DNA of 64,000 nt from contig OY754470.1 of NCBI GenBank assembly GCA_963575645.1, positions 31,354,501-31,418,500 on the forward strand, read 5' to 3'. Below are positions 22,181-34,265 of the stretch, piece after piece. Position numbers and translations under genes: made by a program. Position 1 is the first letter of the stretch. The number at the start of each line of letters is the position of its first letter. Under the pieces are notes generated by a model. It saw only the letters and a program-made list of their open reading frames with translations. It did no database searches and was not told the DNA's origin. This DNA is from Xanthostigma xanthostigma (Eukaryota > Arthropoda > Insecta > Raphidioptera > Raphidiidae).

Positions 22181-24015
22181 CTAATTACTAAAACTTTGAA
22201 ATTTCACACACATGTATATAAGTCTGGTGACAATGCATAAGTATATCCAATATGGCGGATGCCCTAAGATGACGGAATACATTTTCCTTCACAACCATCT
22301 TGAATAAAATAATCAAATAATTTTTCCAAATTAATGTAATAATAGTTAAAATTTTGAAAGACTAAAAACAAGAAAAATAAAATAATAATAAAAAGAAAGT
22401 TTTTATTGAAATGTACCAAAAAGGAAATATAATTATTTTAATAATTTAGGGTAATAATTATTGGTTGTGACTAATAAACGATCATAGAGTTTATATTTAT
22501 AAACCTAAATGATTTAAATGATTTTTTCCTTTCTGTATTTCAATATTTTCAACTGTAATTTTTTCTTAGATTAAGTTAATTAAATTATATTATCAAGCTC
22601 AAAGTGTCGTTAAAAATATACACCAATTTTCAAACATAACGTCGGGGTATATTATGTAAAATTTTGCGCCTTTTAATTCTTGAATTACTTGCGTCTTCAG
22701 ACAATAAGTATTTTTAAAATACTTATGTAGGTAGTTTTTAAAAAAAAGCTATCAATCCCAGGTCATACGGTATAAAAAGACAATATCCAAAATTGTAGCA
22801 TAACGTCCGGAGCCATGTTGTCCAAAACGTTGTGAAACGTTCAGATTTTAAAGTCCGACCCCAAGGTCCCGCCATCCTACCGACGCGACGCCAGTTATAA
22901 TGGCATCATCTACAATGTGTCTGCAAGAGCCAATCAAGTAAAAAACGAAAGTAGGTATCTACACGTTTATATCGAAGTATTTAGTTGTTTTGAATTTCGA
23001 CGCATAATTAGTCGATTTTGCGCATGCTCCGTTCGTGACAACAGCGAAAGTTGTCAAATGTAGGTTTAAATTTACTCAATATTACTTGTGCAATCTTCTT
23101 TCACGGTTAGAAATCGCTTTAGGTAAAGTGCCATTGATACATTTAAATAATCATTTACTACACTGATCTGATACACCTATTCATTTAATTAATTTTAAAA
23201 CAAAATATATTCTGAATTGAAAGTAACAATGAATTTATCTAGGCACCTATAGAATTTCAAAGTACTGTTTTTAAAATAGTTAGAAAACTTAATAAATTGT
23301 GTAAAAATAAAAAGAAATGTAACTGAACTTAAGAAATGTGGTATCTATAGATACAGAAAATAATAACAACAAGTACTTAGTAAGGAAAAATAATAAATCA
23401 AATTAAAATAATAGGTTATGTTTCTAGTGCATGATAACTATATTGTGGAAAATGTGACATTTTAAAAATCAGCGACAGCGAGTTTTAACAGTCACATGAG
23501 CCATAATAAAATCAGGCACGAGATACCTACATATAGTATTTTTGGAACGTACCCCCTATAAAATAGCTAATTTTAACATAACTGTCAAAATTTTTGACAG
23601 TTCAATTTTGAGCAAGTTTTCTTCTAATAATTTAGACTGCCTTGAATTTTCATACATTTACTATGGAAATGGTAGGTGGGTACGAGTACCGTTCGCAATT
23701 CTTTTGTTTTGCTTTACGCACTAGTGCGAAATGGACCATTTTATTACCGCATGAAAAGCAATTATTTTATAGAAGGTTGTGCGGAAATGTATTATTCCTG
23801 CCAAATAATTAAATAACATCACTACCGGTGGCGGATAAAAAAAAAATATGTTCAGAGTGTTTATATAACCATGGGTCCAAAATTCAAGCTTTACATTTTC
23901 CGTCTATAACCGATTTTTTCTGACAGTAGATATGTATTAACCGTCATAGTTCTCACTTAATAAGCATGACAACTCACAAAACTGGAAATATTTAAATAAA
24001 TAAAATTTTGATTTC
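22181..24015. other. No recognised gene
   Basis: AT-rich, unassigned. A short inverted piece of family A ('GGGGTATATTATGTAAAATT', 'TAATTCTTGAATTACTTGCG') is at about 22643-22700. A hairpin 'AACTGTCAAAA..TTTTGACAGTT' is at 23580-23602. I found no exon that would continue the minus-strand gene starting at 24184. Confidence 0.4.
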
Positions 24016-24019
24016 TAAC

Positions 24020-24184
24020 CTGATAATTTTGTAGTGTGAAACTGTCAATTGGATAATGTTTTTGATTATTGAACTTCACACAGGTTGTTTTCCTTTTTAT
24101 TTGTTGTTGAATTACGCTAGACGAGCACAATTTCTCTCGAACAACACGAAAAACACAGAGCCGACTTGGTCCTATACAAGCCAT
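24020..24184 (-). CDS. Possible first exon of an unidentified gene divergent from mRpL32
   Basis: An ATG at 24184 opens a 55-codon frame that reaches a good splice donor (CAG|GTTAGA, exon end 24020) in phase 0. The peptide is rich in Arg, Lys, Ser and Cys with hardly any acidic residues in its first 35 positions (begins MACIGPSRLCVFRVVREKL), as in a mitochondrial presequence. It faces mRpL32 head to head, which often means a shared promoter. No following exon was found to the left, so the product is unknown, and a random frame cannot be excluded. Confidence 0.35.
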
Positions 24185-24356
24185 AGTCAAAACTAATATG
24201 ACATATGTATTGATACAGACATTCAGATTTCAGTGGTTACTTGACTACAGTGGTATATTACTATGGATGTTAGCTTGCCCCACACTTTCGAATCTGATTT
24301 CCCCCGTAATATCTTCTATCAGCTGTCAGGTGGAAACGGTCAATAAGTGAAATAAG
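24185..24356. promoter_or_regulatory. Candidate bidirectional promoter of mRpL32
   Basis: This 172-bp gap separates two divergent ATGs. No TATA box at a fitting position was recognised. Housekeeping mitochondrial genes often use compact TATA-less promoters of this kind; the call rests on spacing and orientation only. Confidence 0.35.
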
Positions 24357-27300
24357 ATGGCTATAGTTGCAGCAATAATTCAACGTGTTACTTTATCGAT
24401 TCAGCGTCTGGAACAACAATTATTATTTGCAGTATTTGGACGTTTTCCTCCAGGTAATTTATACATTTATTTTCAAACGGGGCTTTTTACTTTTAGGTAA
24501 CATAACCTATATTATGATAGTATAGGTAGTTCATAATAACTTTTTAGTTTCTATTATAAAAAAATAATTAATAAGTGATAGCTTTTTTCTTTTGAAATCT
24601 GAAAAACAGTGCTTTTTTATTATTTTGCAAAACACGCAATACATCGATGATCAAAAATTCAAGAAATGAATTTCTCTTTCTTGATTTCTTCACATCACAT
24701 GGTTGTGAAAATTATAAAATGCTCACTAATGAAATTGCGTTAACCATGTTCGTCTAAACTCCAAACAATCCAAATATTTTATTAAAAATAGGTACCTACA
24801 TAACGTAATGTAAAAATAATTTATTTCAGAGACATTTTGCATTGCTAGTGTAAATGTAACGGAAAAGTTATTGGTAAACCAACAAAATGACAGTAAATTC
24901 GAGTTAAAAGATTTAATTGGCGACGGTATATTGTGGGCAGTGCCCAAAAGTCGCCGCACGGTTGAAAAGAGGTTAAACAGAAAATTTGGAGTGCCTGGAT
25001 ACAATTTGAAAATATTATTACCTAAAAAGAATCTAAGAACATGTAATACTTGTGGCCATTATTATGAAGTTGGAATTTTGTGTCGTAAGTAATATTTTTT
25101 CATAATTATCATGTCTGTAGAAATTGTCATTGAACTACTAACAATATCGAAAAAAATTTCTAAACTAGAGATCGGCCGATATCGATATCTATATAGGTTA
25201 TGTCACCGATAATCGGTATCGGCCGATATACAGTAGAATCAGGATAGAGCGACGATCAAGGCACCGGCGATATTACATCGTACTAACCGGACGACACAAA
25301 ACGGCCTGAAATTTCCACAGGCAAAGCCGGTAAGCTAGTTAAATAATATCCGTGTAAAAGGAAAAACAAACAAAAATTTAAATCAAGTGAATTTTAATTA
25401 TAATTAAACCTAGTAGGTATAATTAGAACAGAACTCATTTTAGCGTGCGTTGACACGGAAGTTAACGCAGTGATTCATCAAAAGGTGACAAAATACTAAG
25501 TTATTTTCTCGGGATGATATAACGTGCATCTGGGAATGACGGAAGAGAAATAATGCGAAGTATATGTCCTTGAAATGACGAATTGTTTTTAGATGTGCGT
25601 CGTTCTAACCGGATGGTTTTTAATTACGTTGCTCAACGCGGTTGGTCACTTCAACCGGAGTCGTACATGTTCTCTGACAAATAACATGAACCATTTAAAA
25701 TGTCTGACCCCTCGAATATGTTCGACATAGTCAAGGTGTCAGACATTTTAAATGGTTCATGTTATTTGTCAGAGAACATTATTTTAGCGTTTTGGTTGAA
25801 GTTTTTAAGCTATCCAATTAAAAAAACAAATAGTATCTATACATTTTTATATGTCGTCGAAACGACATCTTTCGGAAAATTTAGAGAGAAAACGTCCCAA
25901 AATCAAGAAAAGTCATAGAGGAAATAAGTGTCAGACTAGGCCTAATGAAGCCATATACAAAGTTTGGGGAGAGTGTGTATCAATAAAATTTTTGCCGACG
26001 GGCACTCTGACTATTAACTGATAATAAATGTTTTTGATTTTTTTAGTCTAGTTCATGACTGAATATTTCAAGCAAATTTTACTCATTAAATTTTTATTGT
26101 AATGATGATTTATTTGTGAACTACTTTCTATTTATTTTACATTCTTAGTTTGCTTTTATATATAGTTCAATTTTCCTAATTCAAATCAAATTATATTAAT
26201 GTCTATTTTTCTGCCCAACGATTTATTTAAAAACTACTTTTTCTATGTATTTATTTTTTAACCCATTTTCTAGATCTGCTTTTCTACTTAGTCAAATTTT
26301 TCAAATTCTTATAAAATTTTACTAAAGTTAAAGCCCCAATACTCGATAAATATTGTTCTCATAAAATTAGAGTAAAAAGTAGCAGCTTAATAATCAGTTG
26401 TAAGCTTTGTTTTAATTTAAACTGGCATCGAGTTTTTGTTTCTGTAACTTAATTTATTGTTAAGCGGAAACTTGACGGCGGATAAAAAATAGAAAATGGG
26501 CATTACTAAATACTGACATATCTTTAAAGTTATAATCAAATAATAAACAAATAAATAACATTTAGAACCGTAATATAAAAACGCCATGGCATCGACATAA
26601 CCCTGTATTTGTTTTTTAAAGAACTCCCCTCAAACGCCCTCTCCTTTTCACTGCGCAAAAAAAAACCTTCTCATCGACACGACCCCATAATTGTTTTTTA
26701 AAGAACTCCCCCCAAATCTTCACCCCACTGATAATATTAGTCGCCATGTCATTATTAATTATAGTACCTCGCCTATAATTTCGATTGATTTGTTTAATAT
26801 GTTCGCTACCTTAAAGTAGCATCCATTATTTAGTTGTTTAATACCTTGCGTTTGAAACTCAATTAATATAATTATTCAAATCTTTGATTAACGTCTGATT
26901 AGAACTCTTCAATAAATAAAATTATCGACCAATTAAATTAAATTGGTCGATAATTTTATTTATTGAATAATATAATTATTGCCAAAATATTTAATCGCTG
27001 TCAAGTTATTTTTCTAGTTGCAAATAGTTAGTCGCCTTGAAAATTATTTTCCTTATAATATCAACTATTCCCACGACCCACACAATAATTTTATAAATAC
27101 TGATCAAAGACAACGAAAAAAACTGTCGGACTAACAGATATATCAAACGTATAAATTAAATCAAAAAGCTAATCGTCCAGTTCATTTCTAATTCGAAAAA
27201 AGAAAACAAAAAATAAACATAACTGGACAAATAATTATATAATATTCGTTCGGTAGCCAGGTTAATAGTAATAAAAGGAAAACTACTTTTCAAGTTTGTT

Positions 27301-27635
27301 ATTGAATACCAAAGAAAAAGAGTTATTCTTTAACCCTGATATTTAATTTTTCAAAAATTACAGCCAATTGTTACAATCGTGTCCGAGAAGAAACTATACA
27401 AATGCAAGAAATGATACAAAAAGAGTTAGGTTTAAACTCTATTGATCAAGACGTGGTCGTGTTATACGATGGTGAAAAAAATCTAAAACCCGCCGAATTT
27501 TGGAAAGGAAAACGCATTGTTGAAATGCAAAAACCGAGACCTCTGTGGTTTAGTAAAAACTTACTTCAGCAGTCTACACAAGAACCTGCTGAAACAAATG
27601 ATGTTGTCGATGTGAAACCTACTCAACTTGGTTGA
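24357..27635 (+). CDS. mRpL32: Mitochondrial large ribosomal subunit protein bL32m (mRpL32), three exons
   Basis: Exons 24357-24453, 24830-25084 and 27364-27635 join in frame (donors G|GTAATT and C|GTAAGT; acceptors TTTCAG and TTACAG) to give 207 residues. The N-terminal 35 residues are a likely mitochondrial presequence. Residues 63-86 contain DGILWAVPKSRRTVEKRLNR, and the core KILLPKKNLRTCNTCGHYYE leads into a zinc ribbon with Cys104, Cys107, Cys117 and Cys120. These are hallmarks of bL32m, a structural protein of the mitochondrial 39S subunit. In known systems it is matured by the m-AAA protease; here that is inference. Intron 2 (about 2.3 kb) holds repeats. All conserved Cys are present and no frame break is seen. 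Confidence 0.95.
25085..27363. repeat. Repeats within mRpL32 intron 2
   Basis: At 25167-25235 a short palindrome has 'ATCGGCCGATATCGATATC' at one end and 'GGTATCGGCCGATAT' at the other; a cousin is at 39455-39527. At 25660-25770 'GAACCATTTAAAATGTCTGA' and its complement form a hairpin, followed to about 26020 by a repeat shared with 54475-54770. At 26890-26975 'AATAAATAAAATTATCGACC' and its complement make a palindrome. None is coding. Confidence 0.6.
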
Positions 27636-27684
27636 ATGAGACAATCTTGATTTAAATGTATTTATTATTTGTAATCATTTTAGA

Positions 27685-27690
27685 AATAAA
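27685..27690 (+). terminator. mRpL32 polyadenylation signal
   Basis: A canonical AATAAA lies 50 bp after the stop codon of mRpL32, the usual spacing for a short 3' UTR. Confidence 0.65.
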
Positions 27691-27772
27691 ATATAGTTAT
27701 ATAAAGTAATCTTTGTTCATATATATTAAATCATTTAAAAATCACAGTGTGGTACGATTCATCATATTATAG

Positions 27773-28943
27773 TCCAGTCAATACACAGAAAAAACGGCCA
27801 AACCTGGCAATTCTACCAAACAGCACCGATTAGCGCCAAAATTTGTCTATAGGTTCTGCTTACCCTCTACTTCAAAATTGTCAATGTGTCGAGGGTTGCT
27901 TTTACTTTGGCGGTGGACGCCACCCCTTCTCGAGGATGAAAATTTTTTTATTAAAAATAAGTATGGGAATGGATAGACTGACTAATTCTAAGCAGCTTTT
28001 GTTCTATAAAGTTTTTACTTAAATACAATACTTTTCGACTTATTCGAGAGTGGAAACGTCAATTTTTCAACAACAACCACGTTTTCAGATGGTTTTGCAT
28101 AAATAACTCTGAAAATAAGTATTTTATGAAAAAAATAATTCGTTGTAAAAATGTAGCTTATAAAAAAACAAAAAAAAAACTGGGTTTAAAATATCACTAA
28201 ACCCAATACTAAGGGAATAATAGCTTGTTAAAGGTTGGTTCTTCTTCATCAAACGTCAAAATCGAAAGTTTCAAAGTGAAATATCCAAAAAAAAAAACAA
28301 TGCATTTTTCGCGGAAAACTTAGAATTTTTTTTGAAGTGCTTGAAAAAACCTTTATTTTTTAAAAAAATTGTTTTCTTTTTCTGTAAGATAAAAATTGAG
28401 TAAGATATGGCCGTTTCGAGTTTGCATAATATATGTCGCAAATAGTAACGTTTTCGAGCTCTTTCAGCTCAACCTTTTAAAAAATATGAACTTAAAAAAG
28501 AATTAGTTTACATCAGCTTATAGCTCTTGAAAAAACCTACAAAATAGTTTTTTGTTGAACTTGATAGCTCAAAAACTAAGCGAGTTATGGTAAAAATACC
28601 CAATCACAAATTTTTACAGTTATCAAAACACGTAGGTATATTACAACACTGATAAAGAAGATTCCTGTTGTAATATAAGTCGAAAAGTATTGACTTTAAG
28701 TAAAAATTTTATAGAACAAAAGCTGCTTAGATTTAGTCAATCTATCCATTCCCATACTTATTTTTAATAAAAAATTTTTCATCCTCAAGAAAGGGTGGCG
28801 TCCACCCCCAGGGTAAAAGCAACCCTCGGCACATTGACAACTTTGAAGTAGAGGGTAAGTAGAACCTACAGCCGCTACAGCCAAATTTTGGTGCTAATCG
28901 GTGCTGTTTGGTAAAATTGCTAGGGAAACCGTGCATTGACTGG
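27773..28943. mobile_element. Foldback element, about 1.17 kb
   Basis: Left end CCAGTCAATACACAG; the right end complement reads CCCAGTCAATGCACGG. Each arm of about 270 bp carries 'AGTATGGGAATGGATAGACT', 'GGATGAAAATTTTT' and 'AGGGTTGCTTTTAC' or complements. The target duplication is not clear. The minus-strand open frames at 28696-28963 fall in the right arm and mirror the left; they are not genes. Just outside, 28948-28978 repeats 'CTACAGCCAAATTTTGGTGC' from the arm. Confidence 0.75.
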
Positions 28944-29900
28944 GCTAAGAGGGCTACAGCCAAATTTTGGTGCTAATCAGCCCAGTTACATACTGTGAAA
29001 ATTCACAATTGCACTGTATACTATACAGGGTGAGTCAGACAACCCGTACCGTTCGTTTTTTTCGAAAACGGTTAGTCGTAGAGAGTTATGTCAAAAATCT
29101 GTATTATAAAAGCCCTAATGAAGAATCGAATGGTGATATTTTTTTCCCCGGAAAGGTCGGCTTCCCTATTAGTTTGCTCCAGAATGTTCAGAACTCCGGA
29201 ATATTAAATGGCACGATAGGTCGACAGTGGTATTGTTGAAACGATTTTTAAAAAATAAGCAAGTTTTGTAGGACATTTTTTTTTTGTTACTGCCACCCCT
29301 GTTAAGTAATATTCGTTTGAATTATTAATTTAACACGTCATAATGACGAACTTAATTTTAAAAGTCGGCATTTAAAATCTAGTTAGGTACCTAGTTAAAC
29401 AATGCCATAAATGCTTAAACTGTTTTCCATTTACTTCTAAACACTGATGAGCTCTTCTAGATATGCTATGGATACCTCTAAGTATTTTCCGACAAAAAAA
29501 CAAACTATTGCAATTATTAAAAAAATATTGTGACATTTATTATTGTTTAATTAGGGAACTAGATTTTAAATGCTAACTTTTAAAATTAAGTTCGTTATTA
29601 TAACATGTTAAAATAATAATTTCAAACGAATATTATTTAACAGGGGTGGCAGTAATAAAAAAAAATGTCCTACAAAACTTGCTTATATTTTAAAGAACTT
29701 TTCAACAATACCACTTTCGACTTATCGTGCCATTTAATATTCCGGAGTTCTGAACATTCTGGAGCAAACTAATAGGGAAGCCGACCTTTCCGGGGAAAAA
29801 AAATATCACCATTCGATTCTTCATTAGGGCTTTTATAATGCAGATTTTTGACACAACTCTCTACGACTAACCGTTTTCGAAAAAAACGAACGGTACTGGT

Positions 29901-31224
29901 GGTAGTCCGGGGGCCAGTAACAGGTTTTTCTTACCAATTTCCGCATGCCTCAAAGACTCGTAAAAAGCTTTAGACAGTTGTACTATGTAGCATCGTGGCC
30001 GTCAGCTGCGGCACCTTTGGGGGAATAGGTAGCTTTATAGCTTCGGAAATATTTTGAAAATAAAGGAATCAGCCGCTCTTTTGTTTTATAAATCTGTCAG
30101 AAATAAACTAGTTCGGCATGCTTAGATTAATTTTTACATGACGTGGAACATAATATTATGTAGCTAACCATGGCAACGACTAGCAAATATCATATTGAAT
30201 ACGACGCATTACCCGCGTTACCTCTCACGCGATATCAGAAATTCTTTAATATAATAAAATGTCAAATTTTTTTTAAGTTGTCCCGTCACCCAATTGGCTA
30301 GAATTTTTGTGTATTTTGCCAAAAGAAAAATTCAACGTTAAAATTATTCAACGAAGAAAATTTGTGCAAGTGCCGTAATATACTCACTATTCGGAAAAAT
30401 AATAATTTAGCAGCAAGAGACGTAATACTTCCTGAACAACCTAATGATTTTCAACTGTATCATAGCGATTGCTATCGACGTTTTACAGTTTTACCGCCAA
30501 AATATCGACGTTCCCAACTGTCTCTTCTACCACACCCTTTTTTGTATCAGCTGACAATCTTTCCCCCAATATACAAGCAGTTGGCGATTTTATTTATTTT
30601 AAATATTATAAAAACTACCTTTTGAGAAAGTTTCATGTGATAGGGAATGACTGAATTCATATTAATTTCGTCAAGTTCGTATGATCAGCTGACGTAACAT
30701 CCACCATCGTACAGCCAGCTGACGTTTTTTTAATGAAAGATCATTAATAACTATCTTTTGACAAGTTTTCAATCGATAGGTAATGATAAAAAATATTATT
30801 CAAATAAATAAAATTATCGACCAATTTTTTTCAGACTATACCTATATTGACAAAAAATAATAAATTATAAATCAACATTTCACTAGATGACGTTTCGAAA
30901 TAATCTAAAAAATATATAAATTAATTAGTATAATATCTACTTTCTAATAGAATGGAGTTTGAATTATCGAATTTTAATGAAAAATTAATAACGAACAGTT
31001 TTTTGATAAGTAGTCATGGATACCTATGTACCTACCTAACAGACGTTTGTCAAAGATTTGGATATAAAAAATATTATCTTTTTAACCGTGCGTGGGAGGC
31101 TATTCCACCGATACTGGCGCAGCTGACGGCCACTATGCTATATGGTACTACTGTCTGAGCATTTTGCGAGTTTTTCAGCCGCGCGGAAATGGACGACCTA
31201 AATAGGTCGCTGGCCCCCGGACCA
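29901..31224 (+). mobile_element. Nested element with GTCCGGGGGCCAG terminal repeats
   Basis: Left end GGTAGTCCGGGGGCCAGTAA; right end complement TGGTCCGGGGGCCAGCGA. It is flanked by TGGT at 29897-29900 and 31225-31228. It contains the same 5' region as family A (30040-30300) followed directly by a coding-like stretch, and so may be a longer relative of that family or a composite. The superfamily is unknown. Confidence 0.6.
30302..30625 (+). pseudogene. Fragment of a transposon-type zinc-binding protein
   Basis: This 108-codon open stretch lacks an ATG at its start. It shows Cys-x2-Cys (CVFCQKK), then KCRNIL and a YHSDCYRRFTVLPPKYR motif, where His and Cys complete a likely zinc site. I associate this 'CxxC...YHSxCYRxFT' pattern with N-terminal domains of large uncharacterised transposon-like proteins in animals. 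After about residue 75 the sequence becomes low in similarity to anything I know and ends at a stop. It follows the family A 5' region with no gap, so it may be the first coding exon of the autonomous partner. Confidence 0.5.
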
Positions 31225-31249
31225 TGGTCTGACTCACCTGTATAGTATA

Positions 31250-32100
31250 TAGTAACTATGGGAAATGAGACCTCATCGTCGCCATGTTTTTAAAGATGTT
31301 GATTTTAATAATTATTGTTTTTAATTTTGACAGCTGCCACATGCATGATATAGTGGGACAAGCTCTGACAATCGCGCTATCACTCTAACTCTAGTATCGT
31401 GCAAAGGGGTACCGTCTGTTTGTAATTTCTATAATATGCATTTTTCGAAGAAAACACCAAGAGTATTTTCTTCTTAAAATGTCAAAAAACCCGAATCGGC
31501 CGTAAAAAAATGATTTTCAATTTTTCACATTTAGGGGGACGGTTTACGGGTAAACTATTGCTGATAGGGGTAAGAGGGTGCAACACTTTTTTGTAGCAAA
31601 TACAAAAAAAAATACAATTTTTTGTCGAAATATTTTTTCATATAGGTATCTCATAGGTTGTGAGATAATTAGAAAATAAAGTTTTAATGGGTAGTTTCTA
31701 TCCTAACTGCAAATCGGAGCACACTTTTTCATAGTCAGAATAGTTTCTTGGAACCTCAAGAACGATCACTCAAATTTTTAGCCGTTTGAGATTTTAGGTA
31801 TTTCCTGAAGATCGTTTTTGGACTACGAACTATTGAATAAGATAACTTTTTTAAGTGAATTTTATGAAATAAACGACTCATTTTTTTCTTATATTTGAAG
31901 CTTTATAAGTATAAATAAGAACAAATACAAAGTAGCTGGCAAAACCAAAACTGCATTTGGCAAGGTTTTCCACTGTATAATAAAAATTGAAAAATAAAAA
32001 AAGTAATAAATAAAAATTGGAAAACAGCAATTGATAAAATTATAAATTATTTTAAAAAGTTTAAAAATATGGTACATAATTTGTAATATATCTATATACA
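31250..32100. other. No recognised feature
   Basis: AT-rich sequence. Short phrases such as 'GGCAAGGTTTTCCACTGTA' (31960) resemble transposon ends without a partner. No supported exon. Confidence 0.35.
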
Positions 32101-33233
32101 AGGTGGGGCATTTAAAGTGTTACAGAGCAATAGTCCTTAAACTATTGATCATATCCAAAAATGTTTCAAATCAAAGTTATATTGTTCTAAAACGTCGTCA
32201 TACTGGGCCATCCTAATTATTTTTTTTCGGTGGAGGCGCTGAAGCTACATCAAGGTCAACCCACTTTTTTAAATCACACCATCTTTTTTCAATAACATTA
32301 TTACTGACTTTGAGACGAATTAAGTAACTCCCTGGATGACTCGATCGCAATATCTGCGGGATTTCTTGGAACTTGTCACAAACGGTTCATAAAATTGGCG
32401 TTATATCCGAAGTCGCTATAGCTAAATTATTTTCCTCTATACGTATACTTTAAATTCAAGGGACTTAAGTGTACGTCGCTATAACCAAAAAGTCGTTATC
32501 AACTGAGGTCATTACAAATGAAATCCACTGTTGGCAAGAAAAACGTCATCATATTGAACTCATTTTGCTTATATGCTTTTCTACAGTCAATTTTCACTAG
32601 AATTTCTCAAATCCGCTATGATGGTACCTTTGATGTCACAAGCTCCCTACTTAATACTCATGAAGGCTACAGAGAACTAACGTTGAATAGACGTAAAAAT
32701 CAATATAATGTCAATTAGGAAATTTGAAATATCTAAATAGGCCTTAAATTCATGACTTTACTACTATATTTTTACTTATTAGTAATGTATCTACTAATAT
32801 GACACATTGTCTGGCAGGATGTGTCGATCAGACGTTCACGTACAAAAAATTGAATTAGTTGAATTTAAGGTAGTACTGTCGGTTAGAGAGTAACTTTTCA
32901 GAATGTGGAATTCCACATTAACATAGGGAAAATCTCCCTACCGCCTGTACCACTTAAAGATATCGAAATTGTTTTTTCGCAAAAATTGTAGACTTTTGTG
33001 CATTTGAGACGTTGAGAGAGAGGGGCTTAAAAGCATATGCAAAAATTTGTTTTCTAATTTTCTTGGCTTGTATTATAGCTACGACAAAAATAATTATATC
33101 AATGTAGAGGGCGGTCCGAGCACTACAAGCTAGCCCTTTATGACTCGTCATAACTGCAACAGTTACCGATTGGGGGATGGGGCAAACTTTTTCAGAGCAT
33201 ACAAATTTTTTTAATTAAATTGATTATAATAAT
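32101..33233. repeat. Unassigned sequence with repeat fragments
   Basis: 'TATACAAGGTGGGGCATTTA' at 32096 looks like one mariner-type end. At 32905-32945 'TTCCACATTAACATAGGGAA' then 'AATCTCCCTACCG' is a copy of the arm of the 33234-33323 palindrome. No gene is supported; the open frame at 32518-32718 has no recognisable motif. Confidence 0.4.
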
Positions 33234-33323
33234 AAAAACAATTTCGGTAGGGAGATTTTCCCTATGTTAATGTGGAATATTCCACATTAACATAGGGAAA
33301 ATCTCCCTACCGAAATTGTTTTT
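33234..33323. repeat. Perfect 90-bp palindrome without loop
   Basis: The two 45-bp halves are exact complements, centred on TGTGGAAT|ATTCCACA between 33278 and 33279. The arm includes 'CGGTAGGGAGATTTTCCC'. The same arm sequence occurs once more at 32910-32943. Confidence 0.95.
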
Positions 33324-33479
33324 TTTGCAAGATCCCCTATAAAATAGCTGCTTTTCATGTTTGTATAGTGGTAGTAAAATGACCTTTTTTCGAACTTATG
33401 CGTACAGTAAAACAAAAGTAATGCGATTTTATCAATCCAGTAGTGATACCTCTGTCAGCTGTCATTTAATTCCTTAGAC

Positions 33480-33677
33480 CAGGGATGTCAAACACGCGGC
33501 CCGCCAATACATAGATTGCGGCCCGCCGAGACGTTAAAAAAAACATTGAGTCTAATAATATAATCATCCTAACAATCGTACTGTATTAATATTTTTTAAC
33601 ATTAAAAACATGCGGCCCCCAACTTAGTACAAAATAGATAATGTGGCCCGCAATATCATATGAGTTTGGTATGCCTG
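33480..33677. mobile_element. hAT-type MITE with 8-bp target duplication
   Basis: Ends CAGGGATGTCAAAC and GTTTGGTATGCCTG are imperfect inverted repeats, with 'GCGGCCCGCC' next to the left one and 'GTGGCCCGC' near the right one. CCTTAGAC lies at 33472-33479 and again at 33678-33685. The CAGGG(G/A)TGTCAAAC start and 8-bp duplication are typical of hAT. Confidence 0.85.
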
Positions 33678-34265
33678 CCTTAGACCAAAGTAGGTGCTAA
33701 ACAGTACTCAAAGATACCAATACGGCCGAACGTAAGCTGTCAAAAATATTACAAATATACATATTATGATGTGAAAATCCGCTATTTTATAGGAGGTAGG
33801 TGCAAAAAAACTGCAGTATGTATCTTGTACGTAACGTTATTATGACACGTGACTGTTAAACTCACTATCGTTTGTGTAACATGATGTCACAGTTCGGAAC
33901 ATAACTCTATTTACGTACGAGACACATAAACTACTACTCGGGCATTTTTAAGGTTATCCTTATTATCATGATGTGACACTAAAATATAATCAGTATTTTC
34001 ATCAATTAAATTTATTGAAATTTTACATTTGGAATTGTTTATTTCTGACTTGACTCGAACATTTATTGACATCAATCGCAAGTTACTTATAAAAAATAAG
34101 TGTTCTGAAGACAAGATGTACAAGCTACTGTTTTCTAGTTTAGATATTAATAATTAAAACTGTCTGAACATCTGGTCTTCTTAATGTCTCAAAAATAAAA
34201 AAAAAACTTATTCCCACAAATTATAAGCATATCAGTAGGTATGCATCCATAGTTATTTTTTCAAG

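Larger units (their letters stand above)
29026..31240. mobile_element. mariner-type foldback element carrying a nested insertion
   Basis: Left end TA|CAGGGTGAGTCAGAC, right end GTCTGACTCACCTG|TA. Long arms match from 29038 ('CCCGTACCGTTCG') to about 29390 and in reverse from about 29555 to 29896 ('CGAACGGTAC'). The right arm is broken about 16 bp from its end by the element at 29901-31224. Without the insertion it would be near 0.9 kb. Confidence 0.8.

Noticed and set aside
25240-25675. Tigger-type element in mRpL32 intron 2
   Set aside because: 'CAGTAGAATCAGGATAGAGC' and later 'CGTTCTAACCGGATGG' recall pogo-type ends, but no matching inverted partner or TA pair could be placed.
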